64,000 bases of DNA, taken from the NCBI GenBank assembly GCA_030549335.1, contig CM060191.1, forward strand, positions 1,059,001 to 1,123,000, in the 5' to 3' direction. The first letter of the stretch is position 1; the number at the start of each line of letters is the position of its first letter. The DNA is from Pontederia crassipes (taxonomy: Eukaryota; Streptophyta; Magnoliopsida; Commelinales; Pontederiaceae). The position numbers and the translations under genes are program-made. The notes under the pieces are model-generated. The model worked only from the letters and a program-made list of their open reading frames with translations, did not search any database and was not told the origin of the DNA. Below, in pieces: positions 36,241-47,749 of the stretch.

Positions 36241-39200
36241 ATGGGTGCGGGTGCGGTTGATGTTGAGGCGGCGAGGGACGTGGCGTCCTTGGATCCCGAC
36301 CTGCTGGTGCTTCCGGAGGTCTCCCCCGTGTTGCTCAGGGAGAACCCTTCCATCGTCGAGCAGCTCTACTTGCAATGGCTTTCGTCTGCCGAATCCATCA
36401 AGCTGGTACTCTTGCTCGCTCGTTTTCATATGGCTGCGGGAATCAGCATGCTCTCTCTACCTGCAGTTGCATTTATGAAAATAATATTTTATTTTTGAGA
36501 AAATATAGCACGCAGATTATGTGGAAGTATGCAATGGGAAAGGAACGAGTAAGAATACAATGGTGGAAACGTGAAATGATCTCCAAAAGAAATATAAAAC
36601 AAGAACAAAGGGGTTTGCCAAATGCTCATATGGCCCTCTTGCTGTTGAATTCCTTGGACTACCGTATCAATAATACCGGAGGACGACTGAATTCTTGCAC
36701 TCATCCTATTCATGCTCTCTCGTGAAAGGGAATGGGGATAAATTAGTTTTACTGCACACACTAAGTGGCAAGTAATCTTGACCAAGCATAAGCATTTAAT
36801 TAATGCCTGAAACAATGTGAATTACATTCAAACGAGGTTCATTCAGGCATGAAGACGTAGACATTAGTCAGTGTGACCAATTTGATTCGAAGGGTCACTT
36901 TAAGTGTCTTGAACAATATAAATTGGTAGTGTACAGGATGAATTGACAACGCTGAAGCAAACAAAATACATGGTATTTGGCGTGTCCCATTTGTATCCCA
37001 ATGTTCTTTTCTCAAGACCAGTACATGATAAACTGTTGTGATTGCGATTGAACCAGACATAGTTTGAGTGCTAAGCTTCTTTCTCCCACCATGCATTCTT
37101 TTCTTCCATTAAAATATTCTGTACAAGTTGATGGAAGGTTTGACAAAATGACTCCTCTCTTTTTCTGATGACCAAGTAAAATTGTCTTCCACGAAAAGAG
37201 TTAGTTAATGAAATAATTGTTTCCTCTGGGTAACAACAGCGAAAAGGAGCCCACCCGAGATGTAGAAATATTTAATAAAAAATAAAGTGGAGATTTCCCC
37301 TTCATGTTTCAGGAGGTTAGGTGCACTTCCTTACTGTTAACAAGGTATGACATGTAGTGGCCAGTAAGCTTACAGATGATTGCGAGCAATAAGGTTCATG
37401 GGAAGGGCACCTGGGTGAATACAACCTTAGTGAAAATTCTTCTTTATGTTTAATTTATAAAGGTCATTGGTTTCCATACCAACCACTCCAGCCTCCACTC
37501 CAGCCTCTACACCCGTTTCCTTCTTGACACGGTGACATTACTTCAGGACAGATTGCAGACTCATGACGATCCGAGATACCGCTGAAAATTTTGCTTGGCT
37601 TATGTGGCGGGACCGACTTCTCACCAGGGCGTACAGGGCGAAATCACACATGGTTGGCCACATTTGGTAGCAGACGCCCTTTATTGGTCTCTTTCCATCC
37701 GATCCTATGACGCTGTGGAAGTCTCTCTGAGTTTTGGCCCAACAGAGATAGAGATGGCGAGCACGCATCCTTTTTAGCCGGTTCCTGGCAGAGTGTGTGT
37801 ATTGTACACCACATTTCCTTTTTGCTTCGGGAGTGAGGTTTTGGTTAGTTGATATACTTTTCCATTCTTTTGCTGCACTCTCTTCGAGAGCCCACCTTGT
37901 ACATGACTCCCATTTCTCAGTTATATAATACTCCCAGATGACAACCACATAACCTAGTAGTCATCCTTTTTCTCCTCAAAGAAAAAAAAAAGAAGAAAGA
38001 AAGAAAGAAACAGGCAGCACTTAACACATGGATTCATCAATTTTTTTCAATGGTATAGCCTTTAGCTTTTATGAATCACTTCTTTTGGAGCCATAAATAA
38101 ATTGCATATAGTTTTGATGATAAGCGTTGGTTAATTGATTATTCATCTATTTGGGAAGTGAAAAGGATAACTAGTTAAGTATTGTAGTCATCCAACTTTA
38201 TTAGAAGAATGCTTGCTGTTCAATTTTTCTCCTTTTGCTTGAGTCATAATTACCATATCAAAGTACACGATAGCCATGTTGCTTTTGATTGATGAACTGT
38301 CACTCCTTACCTTTTGTGTAGGTAAAATCTTTAATTGATGACACAAAGGCAGGAACACCATTAAATGGCTCTGGGAGTTCTAGTGGTTCGAGTTCAGCTA
38401 CAAGCAATTCATTGCCTTCCATGTTTGCTGGTAGCAGCACACCACCACTTTCACCAAGAAGTATTTCTGGGTCTCCTCGTTTGATTAGACGTGGTTCAGG
38501 AGTTGGGCCTTCATCTTTAGGTTCACCTTTGAAAGTTGTTAGCCAGACGGTGAAAGAAGTTATACCGCAGGTGAAGTGTCATTCTACTATTCGTTTTAAT
38601 ATCATGTTGTTTAAGAATATCCACCAATTCCTGAATTTTCTAAACATGGTAAATCTTCTAATCTCTTCTCAGTTCTATTTCCAAAATGGCCGCCCACCTC
38701 CATGTGAAGTTAAAGAAGAATGCTTATCCATAATTAGTCAGCTTTTTGATGGTCATGCAGATGGTCTTCAAGTCGAAGGTCAAACTAAATTTGTCTTTGC
38801 TTGATCACAAGCTTAAAATTTATTCTGTCATTAACTTTAGGCTTTAAATTATCAGACTTCAAAGTTATCACCAAGGAAATCTGCAAGTTGCCCTCATTCT
38901 TTTCCACTATCCTCTTTAGAAAGATTGACGTTGATTGCCTTGGCCTTGTTACAAGGTATGAAAGCTATTGAATAGAATTACTAATTTTTATGTTCAGGCA
39001 ACAATGTAATTTACCAAATGTGAACGTGGTGTTCTGGATTTATCTGAAAAAATAAATTTCTTTGTTCTGATGTATTATTCTTCTACCATGATTCATGCTT
39101 TGTGCTTTTTTACTTGTAAATACTTATCTTTATTCATTTTCCTTGATTATGTGCTCGCTGGTAATTGATTGTCAATCTTTATCATTCCTCAAAAGAAATA

Positions 39201-42200
39201 TAAAATCGTCATTGCCACGAATAAAATACTGATCCTTGAAATTTCAGGTGCATCTGTTTCAATGAAATAACCAATAAGTTAAATGATATGCATATTGTAC
39301 TGGCACTTAAAAAAATATTCTGTGCCAGTTCTTTTGTTGTTTTCTTCCTTTTTCTGATCTCATATCTGGATCATGCTGTGATTGTCACGTTACTTTTGTA
39401 GTTTCAACTTTTGGAGGCACAGGAATCCTTTCTATATAGTAATGTGGCCTTTTTCTGAGTTTTTTTCATGCTATGTCACAAGCTTTAAAAGGATTTTCAT
39501 GACTCATAACCTTTCGGTTTATCTTTTTTTTTAAAGACCTTTCAGGCTATCTTACAGTAACATTAAACCTTCTTTTTCTGCATTTTGATTAATCACCTGA
39601 ATTTCATTATATTAATCTCACTTTACCGATTTTTCTCCTTCATACGTATTTTATTGTTAGTTCACGTCATAGCAGAATGTAGATTAAATGCAAACAACAA
39701 AACTCACTTTTATGGTGATATTTGTCACCACTGTTGTTATTTCACTTTAAGAGCTAATTAACTTGAAGTTAATGCTTTGAATATTGAGCCTCGGGATCTG
39801 TATTTAGGGATGCTTTTGTTGATTACTGGGTTGAGAGCAACATGATGACCATGGATATAGAGACCCTAATATTTACGATCATGAAACAACGAGAGAAGAA
39901 GTACCTTACACAGGTTTGTACACTTTGTCCTTCAAATCTTCAGCTCTCCTGATCAGCTACTAGAAAATAACATGTTTTATACATCTTGAACTGTTGTTTT
40001 CTGTACATTTGTTAATTATTTTTGGAAACCTTAACAAGCTTGGCACCAGGACATGAAGATATTGGGTAGTTTTTTTTATCTTGTTGGTGCTTACACTAAA
40101 AGGATGATTTCATTTTTTTTTCTAATTGCATTCATGTTGACTATTTCTAGGAGGATTTTAAGCCTGTCCTTCGAGAACTTCTAGCCAGCCATCCTGGACT
40201 TGAATTTCTACAGAGCACGCCTGAGTTTCAAGAAAGATATGGTAATTTTTTTTATTTTTGCTTTGTAACTAAAAGTAGGGGTTAACCAAACATGCTGTAT
40301 CTATATTAAAATGTATTGTACCTCAGGCAATGCCTCAGATTTTTAAGTTGGCAGTTTGATCTGGTTTAAATACTGAAGGAGCTTCTCATGTTTTTATCTT
40401 CTCTTATTAAGATTGATTAAAGAACTATGACCGAAGTTTCAATGTTTTAGTAAGAATGCTGTATTTATTGTTTGATCATTTCAGAGTGAATGTGTTTTCT
40501 AGAAATATATGTTTTCTGTGTTTCCTATAAAAATGATGTAGTTTCATTGACACCTTGATCCTGGAATTTGATTTGACTTATTATCCCTCATATTATTGAG
40601 ACACTTCTATTATCCTATTGTTGGTAATGTTTATCACCACTGTCAAAAAATACAGAATAGACATCTGAATGGTCATCCAAATTTATTCAATACAAAGCCT
40701 TTCCATTGACATTTGAATCACAATCTTATTTCCAGCTGAGACCGTCATATACAGAATCTTTTACTACATGAATAGATCAGGGAATGGTCATCTCACCCTC
40801 AGGGAGCTGAAGCGAGGAGATTTAATTTCTGCTATGCAACATGCTGATGAAGAGGAAGATATCAACAAGGTTTTGAGGTATTAAATTATTAGTCTTATTT
40901 TAAAAACATGTTAACTAAACAACTGTGTCTCCATTATTCCCTCCAATAATAATCTTTGGTAGTCATACGAGAACAATTTTCTTCCTTGCATCTGCCTATG
41001 TTTTATAGCCGGTCCCAAGTCCGGATAAAGGAGGAGGGTTGTGTTAGGCCCCGACAGCCAGCGTAAAACCCTGTCGAATCTCATGAACATGGATCAACGA
41101 ATATGGCGTCGTATGATCCATGTAGCCGACCCCACCTAGTGGGATAAGGCTTTGTTGTTGTTGTATGTGCGTTTATATATGAACTTCATAACTGATTGTT
41201 TGCTGTGATCTATTATCTTGAAGTAATGTCCACCGATATCAACATCTAAAAAAAAGCTATTTTGGTCTCTCTTTATCCAGTGATCAATACAAAAATACAG
41301 TATTTGTTTCCCAATGTATAAGGCGATATTGACTTACATTGGGCGATGTTAATATGTTGCCAATATGTCCTATACTATTTTGGACCAATCGCGTCATCCT
41401 ATTCATAGATGTGACATGAAACTGTGAATGCTGAGAACATCTAAACCATCTCGAGAATACATTCTTTGACTTCATGGATCTTTCTTTTTGAAATAACTTC
41501 ATGGATCTTAAACATATAAATGTATGCTCCTCTAGAAAAAAAAAGAAGAAATAGATGTGTTTGATTAAAGAGGTACAATTAATCAACTGTTGCAACTTCT
41601 TTAATGTCAGGTACTTTTCATATGAGCACTTCTATGTCATATACTGTAAGTTTTGGGAGCTCGACTCAGATCACGATTTCTTCATCAATAAGGAGAACCT
41701 CATTCGATACGGAAACCATGCCCTTACTTATAGGATTGTTGACAGAATTTTCTCACAGGTTTCTTTCATTCACAATTAAGCCTTTCTTTTTTTTTTCTAT
41801 TTGGACTTTGTCTTATATATGTTTTTTTTTTCATTTCTTCCACACTTAAAGTCCCTTTTTATGCTATAGATTCCCAGGAAATTTACAAGCAAGGTTGAAG
41901 GGAAGATGGGTTATGAAGATTTTGTTTATTTTATATTATCTGAGGAGGACAAATCATCTGAGCCTAGCCTTGAGTACTGGTACATGATACCTTTTTATCG
42001 ATCTGATAATTCCTTTCAACGAAGCATTTCTAGATTTAATTTCATTTGTTTCAACTTTCCCCATCCAGTCTTCTCTAGAAATTCTGCATTAAGACATGCT
42101 AAAAAATGTATGGCACTTTTGGATTAGTGCAAAATTATGTTAGATACAATATATAATTATCTTTTTAGAGTATCTTTGATTTGTTGATGCCAGTAGGATA

Positions 42201-43613
42201 TCTTTTTATCATAGTTAGTTGACGATTAAATTGTGTTTTACTAAGCTTGACCGAGTTACACAGTCGTCCTAAGATGATTAGGTTATAGATAAATGATAAC
42301 AAGAATGAACCAAGTTCGTGATGCTTATTATGGCCTGTACATCAATTTCTTCACAAGTGTATAACAAAATCCAACATGATAATACAAAAATCTCTTGTAT
42401 GGTCAAAGCAATCACTTTACATACACATTTGTTCTTTGTTACTTCAAACAACAACAACAACAAAGCCTTATCCCACTAGGTGGGGTCGGCTACATGGATC
42501 ATACGACGCCATTATTCGTTGATTCATGTTCATAAGATTCGACAAGGTTTTACGCTGGCTGTCGAGGCCTAACACAACCCTCCTCCTTTATCCGGGCTTG
42601 GGACCGGCTATAAAACATAGGCGGAGTTTCTTTGTTACTTCAGATGAAAAAAAAATACATGGAGAGAGCCTTAATGTCACTATGAGACATGAATTGTCAC
42701 TTACGCTTTCTATATAATCCAATAGTAATCAAATTTTCCATTAATGTGCACTTTTCCATTAACTGGGTCAGCTTAAAAAGTTAAACCATTTATTGTTTGT
42801 TATGTTTGCCAATACAAAAAATTACCTCACAATAAATTAGGATCATGCTTCATGTTAACCATGCATACAAGTCATCAGGCAAATTATTCTTGGCCGGATG
42901 CTGAGTTTTTTCCCTCTAAATTTTTTTTTTGAAAAATTGAATTATATGATTAATTTGATGTGTGCATTGACATGCTGACTCCATTTTAAGTTCTATTTCT
43001 GCAGTTTTTTTTGTGACTATTTAATGCCTTTTTCAGGTTCAAATGTATAGACTTGGATGGAAATGGAATTATTACACCCAATGAAATGCAATTTTTTTAT
43101 GAGGAGCAGTTGCATCGCATGGAATGTATGGCTCAAGAACCTGTACTATTTGAGGATATTTTGTGCCAAATGGTTGATATGATTTCTCCTGAGGTAACCC
43201 TATTAACCAGATTGATGCCTGGCATATGAATAGGAAAGTTGTTACAAGTTTTGGTTTGTTTGTGCAGAATGAGAGCTACTTTACCTTGCGTGACTTGAAA
43301 GGGTGCAAGTTATCTGGAAATGTGTTCAATATCCTTTTCAATCTAAATAAATTCATGCAATTTGAAACTCGTGATCCATTCCTTATCCGTCAGGTTAGTA
43401 TGATTCTTCTATTCTTGACAGTGTGCTACTTTAGTTTTCTGACAATTGATATGTGCTTCCTTATCCATTCAGGAGCGTGAGAATCCAACTTTGACGGAGT
43501 GGGACCGCTTTGCACACAGAGAATATATAAGACTTTCCATGGAAGAAGATGGTGAAGATGCCTCCAATGGAAGTGGAGATGTCTGGGACGAATCTCTGGA
43601 GGCTCCTTTCTGA
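36241..43613 (+). CDS. PP2A regulatory subunit B'' (EF-hand, PR72-like)
   Basis: A B'' subunit targets protein phosphatase 2A and responds to calcium through EF-hands. Exons: 36241-36405, 38322-38570, 38673-38778, 38841-38955, 39808-39913, 40151-40241, 40736-40877, 41611-41758, 41870-41979, 43037-43193, 43268-43393, 43473-43613; 1656 nt, 551 aa, slightly above the roughly 540 usual in plants. Residues 56-138 are a Ser/Gly/Pro-rich linker ([20 protein letters not shown]), a likely phosphorylation zone. One EF-loop is D343-S-D345-H-D347 (weak at position 12, Asn). The other is canonical, D416-L-D418-G-N420-G-I-I-T-P-N-E427. The start was chosen at [13 protein letters not shown], the first ATG of the frame. 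The exon 3-4 intron is only 62 bp. TON2/FASS is a more distant relative; overall character favours the B''alpha/beta type. Confidence 0.94.
37538..37948 (-). other. open frame of 136 codons inside PP2A intron 1, unrecognised
   Basis: The frame is Arg/Ser/Trp/Cys-rich ([39 protein letters not shown]) and GC-richer than the intron around it. I recognise no family or splice structure. It may be a captured or decayed repeat fragment. Coding status is doubtful. Confidence 0.15.
40991..41164 (+). mobile_element. TTG-tailed SINE-like element, copy 3 (short form)
   Basis: Starts CTGCCTATGTTTTATAGCC and ends AAGGCTTTGTTGTTGTTGT. It lies in intron 7 of the PP2A B'' gene in the gene's orientation. It differs at only a handful of positions over about 170 bp from the reverse complement of copy 4. 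No target duplication could be set. Confidence 0.85.
42447..42628 (-). mobile_element. TTG-tailed SINE-like element, copy 4 (short form)
   Basis: Inserted in reverse: AACAACAACAACAAAGCC.. to ..AAACATAGGCGGAGTT. It is flanked by a perfect 14-bp target duplication TCTTTGTTACTTCA at 42433-42446 and 42629-42642. It lies in intron 9 of the PP2A B'' gene, antisense to the gene. Confidence 0.9.
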
Positions 43614-45780
43614 ATTAAATTATGAATTAGCAGCTGAATTTCATGGTACACATTATATCCCCTACTGCTAAGAGTATATAGATAACTGTTTCTCTCATAA
43701 TTGTGAACTCTTGCAATAAGATAAATCTCATTCTTCTTTCTTATTCATGTTCGTTTTTTTGCTGTAGTACCTGCAAAGATGATTTTGATCTACAGACAAT
43801 CAATGCAGAATATTACTCTGCGGGAACTTGATTCAATACTGTGGCATCATGAAGTGTGTTTTCATTAGTAAAGTGCATTTTATTCTAATTAGTCGGGAGA
43901 TGTTTCTTTTGCTGCTGGCTTGTTCGGCATGATCCGGGAATCTGACATGGTCAACTCCTTAAAAGCACCTTCTCGGATCATTACCAGAAAGTAAAGACGA
44001 GAAGTTCACAAACAATGCTTGCCTAATTTTAGGATAAAATAAGTTCGTTTTCAGGTTTCACATTCTTTATCCTACTATTTTGAAGTTATGCTTGTAGTTC
44101 GCATGGACCAAAAGGAATTTCTGCCGGAGTGCTAGGCATAATAATGTATTTGGCCATCTGGTGCAGTTCGGCCATTGTTATTTATTCGTTTATTCAATTC
44201 ATTAAGCAAAGAGCAAGATGTCTATAATGCGCTTTTGACAACCTTGTGATGGATACTACATTAGAAACCTTCTTCCCAGTATAGAAAAATCAACATTTGT
44301 GCTTCTTTCTGCGGCGTAACTATTCAATTTATATTTCATCCGAGTCATTCCATGAGGACTACACTTGGATTATGCTTTCTTATTTGCGTCAGCCTGTCCT
44401 AATTTTCAAATTAATTGGGTCATTTCATTGACCTTTATGCTTTTTTTGGGGGGAGCTGCTCTCCTAAACATTCAAGTTTTCTTTTTTGTTCTCCTTTGCA
44501 AGAGGGATTGATGGCCGAAAGGGCAAGGGCAAAGCCAGTTTTTTTTTCTATATGCTTCTCTTTTTTTTCTGTACTCACACAAATGTACTGTGGAAGATGA
44601 AACTTAAAAAACCATTTGATTAATTTGTTTTTTTATCGATTAGAAAGAGTCTATAAATAAGAGAAACTAAAAATAATGTGATACAAAAATTAAGCCGTGA
44701 TAAAAGTGCGCCATGCCCTTATTGTTAAAATATATTTGATCCATTTGATCAATCACTTAATCATCTTTGGACGAGCTTATATATGCTTTCCATTTGAAAC
44801 GTCGGTTTTAAGTCCAATTAATTGATGGTGCCCTGCGATCAAACTTATTAGTTAGCTCAGATGATGTATTAATATCTCAATTCAAACTAAAATAGCATAT
44901 AAGGCTAAAGAAATGTAAATGAGTCAAGTAGAATAACTAAATTATGATGGCATCATGTAATTTATGAAACAATGGCAATTAAATCGAAAAATGATATTCA
45001 ACTTGTACACCATCGTTCAATTAGATTATTCATTAGAAAACTAATAATTCCAAAGGCTTACGATGCTTAAAAGATATTTAAAAAGTATAATCTGAGTAGT
45101 TAGACCAATCCAATAGCAATAGCAAAACCAATAAGCACTAACTATGATAATATGGCATGTTATGCACTAACTATGATGGAACATCGAACCATGTGATGTG
45201 CACGTACGCATATAATTTGATGCAAACTCGGGGTGTTTGATACGAGGATAATGATAAAAACAAAAACTTGTTTCAATGGTATAACCAAATATTATAAGAA
45301 TTTAATTTTTTTTTGTCAAACATCATCTTTATGTTCCAGCAAAGAAAAAAAAGTAAGAACATTTAATTCTTCGCCAGAACAATTTGTTCTCACCTTCCTA
45401 ATCTAAGAATATTAAATTCTGAAGCCAAATAATGAAAATTAACTACTCATTCCATATATGTTCACAGGGTAACCAAATTAATAGGCTGCAAAGGCCTTTG
45501 AAACCTTCTCTTGGTTGTGCTTAAATATCTCCAAACTCAATGACGCCTTCTGCGTCCATCTCACACAACCTTTCACAAAAGACAACCGGGGAGAAAGTGA
45601 TGTATATATATCCTCAGTAATCTTTGGTGCTCATATATTAGTTGATCTCTGATTCCATCTCTAGATCTAATTCCAATATCTTATCTTCTCAAGGACAGAT
45701 GATAGAATTTTCCATCACCTCTTGCAATTATAACCATTTCTTCTTCTTTGAATGAATGCAGAATTAGCTCTTTTTTTTAC
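43614..45780. other. 3' region of the PP2A gene and intergenic DNA
   Basis: About 43620-44560 is moderately T-rich and may contain 3' UTR. The rest is AT-rich with no recognised gene or element. Confidence 0.5.
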
Positions 45781-45787
45781 TTTCTCA

Positions 45788-45795
45788 TATATAAA
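45788..45795 (+). promoter_or_regulatory. likely TATA box of the ENTH gene
   Basis: TATATAAA lies 92 nt upstream of the start ATG at 45887, a typical spacing for a plant TATA element plus a short leader. Confidence 0.45.
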
Positions 45796-45886
45796 CATAG
45801 AAAAGTAGGATCTTTAATTTCTTCCTTCATCTCATTGTTTAATTAATTGAAGAATCATCATATCAGAAAGAACTAATATTGGAAGC

Positions 45887-47746
45887 ATGTTTCTGAGCGA
45901 GATCAAGAAGCAAGCTTCTTCATTTCTTCAGGAGAAGTACAAGAGTGCTCGTTTGGTGCTGACTGATGTGACTCAGGCGCAGCTGTAAGTTTATTCAGTT
46001 TTTGTTCACTCAACCAGTGAAATCTTGATTGGGAGGCGATTTGGTTTACTATTTTGCCTTTCTGCATGAATTTTGTTCTTTCCTGCATGAATGCAGAATA
46101 AACGGATGGTATGAATTTTAAGAAGCCCAATCACATAAATTTGGTCGATTTGTCTCTCTGTTCATATAAACGTCAATATGATACATGTAAGTGGTACATT
46201 GTTGTAGATTGACAGAAGAGGCTACAAGTGGTGATTCTTGGGGTCCTGATGCTAAGACAATGACCAGGATATCAGAGGCAGCATATGACAAGGATGACTA
46301 CTGCAGAATTGTCGATGTGCTGCACAAGAGGTATAACTCTGACTCTTTTTTTCTTTTCTATAAACAACATGCATATGGATCTAACTAGATTAATTGTGTG
46401 TGTAATATGTTGCAGATTGATGTATGTCAATTGGAAGGAGTGGAGGCAATCGTACAAGACGCTGGTGCTCCTGGAGTTCCTGTTGACGCATGGCCCTGAT
46501 GGCCTATTTGAAGAGTTCCACTGCGACATTGATGTCATCCGAGAGCTCGGCCACTTGAACTACGTAGACGAAAGAGGGTACTAATAAGTTTGTTTTTTCT
46601 TTGTATAAAGGTTTTTTTTTTTCTCTTTTTCGATAATACACAGGTTTTTTCTATGCCCATAAGTTAACAATGTTATATTTTTATTGAATTCCTTTTGTTT
46701 TTTAAGCTTTAAAAACATAGAAAATTACAAAAGAAAACAAGGAAACTGGAGGATGTCCCCTTTCATTTGTTGTTCAAAGGTAAAAAGGTGATTCAGTAAT
46801 AAGCTCACGGAAAAGAAAAAAAAACAGTAAATCAATTGTTTAAAATTAAACTTTAGAGTACTTCGAAAAAAATTATACTTTAGGACAAGATAAGTGAAAA
46901 AATATTATAAATTTAAACCAATGCAGACAAGATACATATTAAAGTCTTAATTAACCATTCCATCATTCATTCATTTTTCAATGTTAATCAACATTAACTT
47001 ATGATGATTTGATCTTAAGATAAAGTCTGTTTTTTTTTTCTTTCGTTATTATTATTATTAATAATAGGTTCAACTGGGGTGCATGCATGCGGAGCAAGTC
47101 CCAGAAGCTGACGTGCCTGCTGACCAACAAAAGTCAACTCAAGGAGGCACGCGCCAAGGCGCTAAAGATATCGAACGAGATCAAGGGATTCGGGAACTTG
47201 ATCGTCTCCCCCTCCTCCTCCACTTCTTCGGCATCCTCCAGATCCTCTGCAACTTGTTCCTTCGGCTCCTGCTACAGCACCGACAACAGCCCCACTTGGA
47301 GCTTCAGCACCTGGCAGCAGCAGCAGCAGCAGCAGCAGGAAGAGGAGGAAGAGGAACTGCACCGCCCGAGCTCAGGAAACAGGAAGTCGTCGTCCGGCGA
47401 TGAGATGCGCGAGAGATCGCCGGCGCCGCCGACGTCCAGGTACAAGTTGGATCGTGGGGGCAGCGGCGGCGGCGGGTCGCATCTCTGGGACGACCCCATT
47501 GAGGAAACCGGATCCCTCACGGAGTCGCTGACTCGTGGCCATGACGGCGGCGACGACGACGACGACGATAAGGGGAAGGATCGGAATTCGAACGTCGGAA
47601 TTTTTGCGCGATTTTTCGGGAGCAACAGCAGTTGCTTAGCAGCAGCAGCAGGCGGACATAAGCAGCAACAAGGTTTCCGGAGCCTGTCGAATGTGACCAA
47701 AGCGCCAAGCACGAAGATTGAGCGTCGTCTCTCCTTAGGATTATGA
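45887..47746 (+). CDS. ENTH domain protein (epsin-like clathrin adaptor)
   Basis: The ENTH domain binds phosphoinositides and links clathrin coats to membrane cargo. Exons: 45887-45984, 46208-46330, 46416-46577, 47068-47746; 1062 nt, 353 aa. The domain spans about residues 15-155: LTDVTQAQLLTEEATSGDSWGPDAKTM breaks into the usual helices (LTEEATSGDSWGP; VDVLHKRLMYVNWKEWRQSY; LVLLEFLLTHGPDGLFEEF; IRELGHLNYVDERGFNWG). The tail (about 170-353) is low-complexity, with Ser-rich, Q211-Q218 plus poly-Glu, Gly-rich and D290-D295 runs. I see no NPF or DPW motif, so accessory-protein binding may be weak or absent. The last exon is GC-rich, unlike its AT-rich surroundings. It matches the short plant ENTH/VHS family rather than full-length EPSIN1-3. 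Confidence 0.9.
47315..47356 (+). repeat. (CAG)n/(GAG)n coding microsatellite
   Basis: CAG repeats coding Q211-Q218 run straight into GAR repeats coding Glu, in the last exon of the ENTH gene. A separate GAC run (47552-47569) codes six Asp. Such tracts are prone to length change. Confidence 0.9.
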
Positions 47747-47749
47747 TTT

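Noticed and set aside
47272..47712. 146-codon minus-strand frame opposite the ENTH gene last exon
   Set aside because: It is the antisense shadow of a low-complexity GC-rich coding exon (poly-Cys and poly-Ser from CAG/GAG runs). The + strand has a complete spliced ENTH protein.
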